Origin: Candidatus Altimarinota bacterium
Lineage (GTDB): Bacteria; Patescibacteriota; Gracilibacteria; BD1-5; UBA6164
DNA length: 32,337 bases
Assembly: GCA_028688895.1 (NCBI GenBank)
Contig: JAQTXG010000004.1
Location: 1-32,337 of the forward strand
Direction: 5' to 3'
Of this stretch, positions 27,948 to 32,337 are shown piece by piece. The translations under genes and the position numbers were made by a program. The notes below the pieces were generated by a model that made no database searches, had not been told where the DNA came from, and worked only from the letters and a program-made list of their open reading frames with translations. Each line of letters begins with the position of its first letter. Positions within the stretch are counted from its first letter, which is position 1.

Positions 27948-29450
27948 TTACTCCATCCTCATCACTCTCACACCATCTTTTTTATAGACCTCTTCAAAAC
28001 ATGTTCATCTGGTCCAATCTTCGTCGTCTTTTGATCATATCCGTATGTATAGTGGTTTGTTGTATTTTTGGTAGTCTTTTAGCATCTCGCACTTGGTTTT
28101 TCAGTCGTTGTCCCACCATCTGTCCCACTGGGATTTGTCCCATATGTTGTAGTTTGTAAATCATGGTGAGATGATTGACATATGAGTGTATCAAAACAAC
28201 CATGGGCCATAGTGTTTGTCTGATGTCATCAGTAGAGAATCTGCTGGTAGAAGAGTGTCCAATTGCTTGATTGTAGCTAAATCAGTTTTTGAAATAAACG
28301 ATTCTGAATATTCTCTGATATATGTGATATAATTATATGACTGTAGTCAAAAAAACAAAATAAAAATAAATAGATAAGTCTTTTTTTTGTATTGATAAAG
28401 ATGTCACAATCAGTATGCAGCAATAAGTATGATAAATATGTCGAAAAAAATCAAAAATCTATTGTAAAAAAACAATCTAAATACCGTCCAAATCAATCAA
28501 ACTAAAAATCATATAGTGATATAATCAAATTGTTTTTGTCTATATTTAAGATACAATCAATAGATACTTAATAATATAGCTAAAAAATCAAAAAACAAAA
28601 AGTCTTCTAAGCTAAAAAATGTACCACTAGTACCTGAAACCATGATAGTAGTAGTAAGAGGTTTGATAAGTCACCATATGAGTTCTTGGAAAAGTGGTAT
28701 ATACATGAGTAGTGATACAATTCATGCAAAAAGTACTGTGTATATAGTTTTGTAAGTGTTTTTGAAATATAGTTTGGCTTTTGCAAATACTATATTGATT
28801 TGTGGATTTGCTTTTTTCCCCTTTATACTGACTTTGTTTGTATGATTTTTACTAAATATTTGAATAATAAAACTCAATAAATAGTGAAGTACTACTATAA
28901 TCAAAAAAAACAGTCAGCTAGGTCTATGAATGGTAAATAAACTGATGATAATCGGTATAGATAATATGTATTTTTTCTTTTCTAATATGTATAGAGAAGC
29001 TAATATGAATATGACTCACAATATTTGTTTGTAATAATTCATATAAAATGATTCATACTGGATGATAGATAAAAAATATAATATCATACCATGAAAGGCA
29101 TATATTTTTCAGTATTTTTTAAGTAATAAATATATGTAAATACTTGTAATGATACTAAAACCAGCTAATCAAAATGTGAGTAAAAAATCTATATCAAATC
29201 AAGTAATATATAGTGTATTTCAAAGAATTCATAGAAATGGAGGATATGCATCTCTAGTCCGAACGGAAAAACTAGAAAAATCTATATATGGAAGTGTATT
29301 TATATAATCTAAAAACATAGCCCTATATAATCCAGGATCATATCACAATGGTATATCTGAATACAAGTATGGGTAAAACCTATAAAGTCACAAAAAAACA
29401 GCCAATAACAGTACTAGCATCAAAAAATAATTGTAGTATTTATCTCTCAT
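27948..29450 (-). CDS. GT-C-like polytopic membrane glycosyltransferase
   Basis: A 500-residue protein with 9 to 12 predicted membrane helices. After the first helix come SDIPLGYDPGLYRAMF and DAYPPFLGILG, the acidic and YPP loop of GT-C enzymes that use lipid-linked sugars (compare the DPGxYR pattern). A hydrophilic C-terminal domain of about 120 residues (after YITYIREYSESF) with GFTNYNIWDKSQWDRWWDN and a final EEVYKKDGVRVMRME is probably extracytoplasmic. The GT2 gene nearby fits as source of the lipid-linked donor. Exact acceptor unknown. Confidence 0.72.
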
Positions 29451-29520
29451 ATAGTGTTTTTAAAATGTCTAGGAGGGTAATTCCCATGCTTAATTCTCCA
29501 GATAAAGCGAAAATCCCCAT
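29440..29520 (-). CDS. 26-aa ORF coupled to the GT-C-like gene, doubtful
   Basis: MGIFALSGELSMGITLLDILKTLYER, split as MGIFALSGELSM and GITLLDILKTLYER, then TAA. Its TAA overlaps the start of the GT-C-like gene. The open frame reaches upstream through EPKYIIPRL to a TAG inside the hairpin repeat, without an ATG, so it may be the end of a lost gene cut off by the repeat, or a short coupling leader. Function unknown. Confidence 0.35.
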   Translation of the reverse strand: MGIFALSGELSMGITLLDILKTLYER

Positions 29521-29544
29521 AAGTCTAGGAATGATGTACTTTGG

Positions 29545-29645
29545 TTCTAATCCCTCCCCCTGCGGGTACTCCCTTTCCAGCTAAAGACTGGACGCAGTGG
29601 AAAAGGGAGAAAATTATTCTCCCGCTAAAGTGGAGTAGGAGGCAG
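29545..29645. repeat. hairpin repeat copies
   Basis: TAATCCCTCCCCCTGCGGGT then CTCCCTTTCCAGCTAAAGAC, with GGACGCAGTGGAAAAGGGAG, followed by CTCCCGCTAAAGTGGAGTAG. These are units of the same family as 13,140-13,200 and 23,570-23,690. Confidence 0.65.
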
Positions 29646-29693
29646 TATTGGAATACTTTAGTACAAATAGTAATCGTGTGATAATACTATAAA

Positions 29694-29722
29694 AAAAGAG
29701 AAATACTTAAATTCCTCTTTTC
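29694..29722 (-). terminator. likely terminator of the secreted-protein gene
   Basis: On the minus strand AAAGAGGAATTTAAGTATTTC then CTTT, followed by a T-run, forming an imperfect hairpin just after the stop at 29,729. Confidence 0.5.
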
Positions 29723-29728
29723 TTAATA

Positions 29729-30172
29729 TTAATTAGCGTTTACTTTCCAATATTTGTTGAACCAATTTTTCCACCATGCTTTACCATGATTTTTGTTACC
29801 ATTAGCATATCCTTGACCATAACAAAATTTGTCCAATTTTTTAAGTTGTTTATTGATCCAAGATATTTCTCATTCTAAGTCCCAAACTAATTGTTGAGCT
29901 GCTTTTAATTGCAGTTTCAATTGTTTTTTGTTCCATTTTTTTGCATTGTCATATGCGTCTTTAGCAGCATCTAGAGCTACTTGTGCATTTGGTAGTGCAG
30001 CTTGTGCAGTAGCAAGTTCACCTTTTAGATCTGGAATATCGCTACATTGTTGTACATATACTTCATTTTTCTTTTTGTATTTACCATCATGGCTAGCAAA
30101 CGCAGATATAGAAGTCATAGAAAACATAAACACTCCTAAAAGTATCGATGCTATTAATTTTGTTTTTTGCAT
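29729..30172 (-). CDS. small secreted protein with coiled coil and Trp-rich tail
   Basis: A 147-residue protein. The signal peptide is MQKTKLIASILLGVFMFSMT then SISAFA, with cleavage near residue 26 (AFA-SH). The mature part starts with a basic stretch, then Ala/Leu/Lys-rich heptad-like repeats (about 45-115: ELATAQAALPNAQVALDAAK and onward). The C-terminus is Trp- and Asn-rich: GYANGNKNHGKAWWKNW, FNKYWKVNAN. Cys43 and Cys117 could form a disulfide. No family known to me. It could be a surface or secreted structural protein. One TGA is Gly. Confidence 0.8.
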
Positions 30173-30515
30173 AATAATACAAGATTAAAAATTAAATAAG
30201 AGTTTTGTGACTACTATAATTTAGTTAGATATATATAAAAAGCAAATCAAGTTTATTATTTTAGATTGACAAGCTTTACTGAACTGTTGTATAATATAAT
30301 ATAGTGATAATAGTTTGTCACTATTTATGAAATTTAGTCTATTTTTCTCTTGAAATCTATTTATTTCTAAACACTCCTCTTTTCGAAGTACTCTACTTGA
30401 AAATGGGAGAAAGTGTAGAATTTGGTAGATTTTTTCACATGTAATTATTTTTTATTTTTGAATTATTTATATTTTTTGTATAATTTGTATAACTTTTTAT
30501 AAATAATTTAATATC
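30173..30515. other. intergenic region between divergent genes
   Basis: 343 bases with no gene. Near the right end is a -10-like TATAAT (30,479-30,484) with a weak TTGAAT 15 bases upstream, which could serve the plus-strand gene at 30,516. A decayed C-rich hairpin relic (CACTCCTCTTTTCG...AATGGGAGAAAGTG, 30,371-30,414) resembles the repeat family. I see no clear promoter for the secreted protein gene. Confidence 0.45.
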
Positions 30516-32090
30516 ATGATTACAGATTTATTGAAATATTTATACTTTTTCTTGCTAGCTGTTTTTGTATACTTATTTTTCTTGTGACTAGTATTTGCAA
30601 ATGTATATTTGGATAACAATTTCATATATTTGTTTTCTTTACTGGTGATACCTGTAGTAGATATAGTAGTAGAACAAGCAAAGAAAAACTTGAAAATATT
30701 GCTATTTATAGCAGTTATTTTGTTTTGCTATACTTATCTATTCAACTTGACTTGAAATCAACAATTTATAGATATATCTCTCACTTTTTCATATATATTT
30801 TTGGTTACATGAGCTATCACTCAATATGCCTGATTTATAGTAGATGTAAAAAATAAAAAACTGAGTGCAAAAAAAACAAGTAATGTTAAGTGATTGGATG
30901 ATTATTTCTATATATTGTATCTATCTATATGAGTATTGTTTTTGATTTGATTGTTTTTGGAGGCATTTAGATTTGTATTTAGTGATTATAGTTTTATAAA
31001 ATTGGCTTGAGTATTTTTGGCTTTTACACTATTGTTTCTAGTCACTCAAAAAGTAAATGTAAATACAAAACTTGCTCTCAAAAAAACTGTATGAAAAGTC
31101 AATTCTCAAAATCTGACGAAATTGAGAAAATATTTAAATGATAATAAATTGTTCAAAGTACTTACAGGTCTAAATATCAGAAATGACATAGTTTTTTATA
31201 TATTGTTTTTGTTTTTATCTATAGTATTTACCATATCATATATTTACAAGTTGAGTGATTTGATAATATTGACTTATGTATTTGTATTTATTTCTTATAT
31301 TGCTTTCAAGTTGTATTGATTTAAATTGGATTGAGATATACACAAAAAAGCTATTAATAGTAATTGATTTTTGTTTGGTCTGATAGTATTTACGATTGCT
31401 TTTGTAGCTTCTGTTTACAAACTGGTAGAGTGATATTATCTAAATGATTTGAAAGATGTATCTATTTCTAGCTTTGCTTTGCTGTTTATGGTTTGATTTG
31501 TATATGTATTTGCTGATAGAAAAATAAAAAATGATTTGGAAAATCAAGAAGTACATATAAAAATACACAAGGTAGTAAAGAAAAAATCTTATCTAAATAT
31601 AATACTTCCCTTGCTGACTTGAGTGATTTGATTCTTTTATTTTATAAATAATTATCCTACAAATATAGAAAAAATAGAAAATAAAAATGATATAGAGCTT
31701 TATAGTAGTGAAATGATAGATCCTGAAATGCGTAATGATATAATAGATGATGTAGATAGTATACTGGATGGCGAACAAAATCTACAAAATAACGAATCTG
31801 AAGTAATAGCTACACAAACTGGTGCTACAAACAAAGTAAAAATATGAGAATTGTATCAGTTTGAGAATTATTTATCGCTATATAATGAGTCTGATGATAC
31901 TTTGAAATTGCAAGAATTTATGACTATGTTGTGATATTATTCTGGAGAAGTAAATGGTAAGTTTGATGGAAATACTAGAGAAGCTTTGAGAAATATACTG
32001 ATGTATGAATGTCACTGGCCGACTAGTACGAAATGAGTGCTTTGAGATAATGCTGCAGATTGTATAGAAGGTTTGGAGGTGGAGAGGTAG
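30516..32090 (+). CDS. polytopic membrane protein with PG-binding-like C-terminus
   Basis: A 524-residue protein. Residues 1 to about 370 have 10 to 12 hydrophobic helices and basic loops (KNKKLSAKKTSN, LRKYLNDNK). A charged linker of about 80 residues with acidic runs (ENKNDIELYSSEM, DIIDDVDSILDGEQN) follows. The C-terminal segment (465-496) reads LQEFMTMLGYYSGEVNGKFD then GNTREALRNIL, the pattern of peptidoglycan-binding domains (LQxxLxxLGYYxGxxxGxxxxxTxxAV). This suggests a membrane protein that docks to the wall. The membrane part is not recognised. It ends at TAG and runs into tandem repeats. Confidence 0.75.
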
Positions 32091-32092
32091 TA

Positions 32093-32337
32093 GTTTTAAC
32101 CCATCGGCTTTCAGCCACTTCCCTTGAAAAGGGAAGAAAATGTTAATGGAATGTGTACTAAGGTTTTAACCCATCGGCTTTCAGCCACTTCCCTTGAAAA
32201 GGGAAGAAAGTGTTAATGGAATGTGTACTAAGGTTTTAACCCATCGGCTTTCAGCCACTTCCCTTGAAAAGGGAAGAAAGTGTTAATGGAATGTGTACTA
32301 AGGTTTTAACCCATCGGCTTTCAGCCACTTCCCTTGA
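32093..32337. repeat. 70-bp tandem repeat, at least four copies, cut by window edge
   Basis: Unit GTTTTAACCCATCGGCTTTC then AGCCACTTCCCTTGAAAAGG, GAAGAAAGTGTTAATGGAATG and TGTACTAAG, with starts at 32,093, 32,163, 32,233 and 32,303, period exactly 70. Copies differ by one base. Each holds the stem CTTCCCTTGAAAAGGGAAG and the string GGCTTTCAGCCAC that also appears in modules A-C. The array continues beyond the window. Confidence 0.92.

Noticed and set aside
27994-28203. Separate 69-aa minus-strand ORF
   Set aside because: It is another frame of the GT-C-like gene's C-terminal domain, which is open with UGA as Gly.
32093-32337. CRISPR array
   Set aside because: Units are identical for the whole 70 bases, with no variable spacers and no cas genes. 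It is a simple tandem repeat.

Overview
This window comes from a very AT-rich bacterium that reads UGA as glycine (genetic code 25). Nearly every gene has in-frame TGA codons where a conserved glycine is expected. In the dTDP-glucose 4,6-dehydratase the four glycines of the nucleotide-binding GGAGFIG loop are all TGA. With the standard code most proteins here break into short pieces. This code is known from the candidate phyla Gracilibacteria and Absconditabacteria (SR1), so the organism is probably one of them; the window does not say which. Start codons lie mostly in A-rich leaders without a clear Shine-Dalgarno sequence. I saw no tRNA, rRNA, CRISPR array or transposase gene, but I could not run dedicated searches.

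Region 1 (1-10,100) is a toxin-antitoxin and defence-like island. After the end of a 2-hydroxyacid dehydrogenase come an AAA/DUF4143 ATPase, a MazF/PemK-like toxin, an AbiEi/AbiEii type IV pair, two DUF3800 paralogues (the first frameshifted), a RelE/YafQ-like pair whose toxin is split by a 168-bp inverted-repeat element, an intact second RelE/ParE-like pair, and a HEPN-like pair. Related terminator-plus-promoter modules precede the MazF and both DUF3800 genes. Three dead copies of the start of one gene, probably a polysaccharide flippase, are scattered at 8,353, 9,091 and 10,103.

Region 2 (10,284-16,569, + strand) is a surface-glycan operon: rmlB, rmlA, rmlC, rmlD (dTDP-L-rhamnose synthesis), a Wzx-type flippase and a WbsX-like glycosyltransferase. 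A perfect 21-bp-stem terminator separates it from a convergent minus-strand operon (16,583-20,306) with two GT4-like glycosyltransferases and a polytopic membrane protein that may be a GT-C enzyme or polymerase. Just upstream is a 33-codon stump of another glycosyltransferase.

Region 3 (20,634-29,450, minus strand) holds two more DUF4143 ATPases, UDP-glucose 6-dehydrogenase, a GT2 polyprenyl-phosphate-type glycosyltransferase, two small membrane proteins (one DUF1616-like), a DUF559 endonuclease-like protein and a large GT-C-like membrane protein. Region 4 has a small secreted coiled-coil protein (minus) and a polytopic membrane protein with a peptidoglycan-binding-like C-terminus (plus).

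A family of C/G-rich palindromes runs through the intergenic spaces, often as 60-70 bp tandem copies. One member lies in frame inside the UDP-glucose dehydrogenase gene. Together the remnants, tandem hairpins and split toxin suggest a glycan and toxin locus that is recombining actively.
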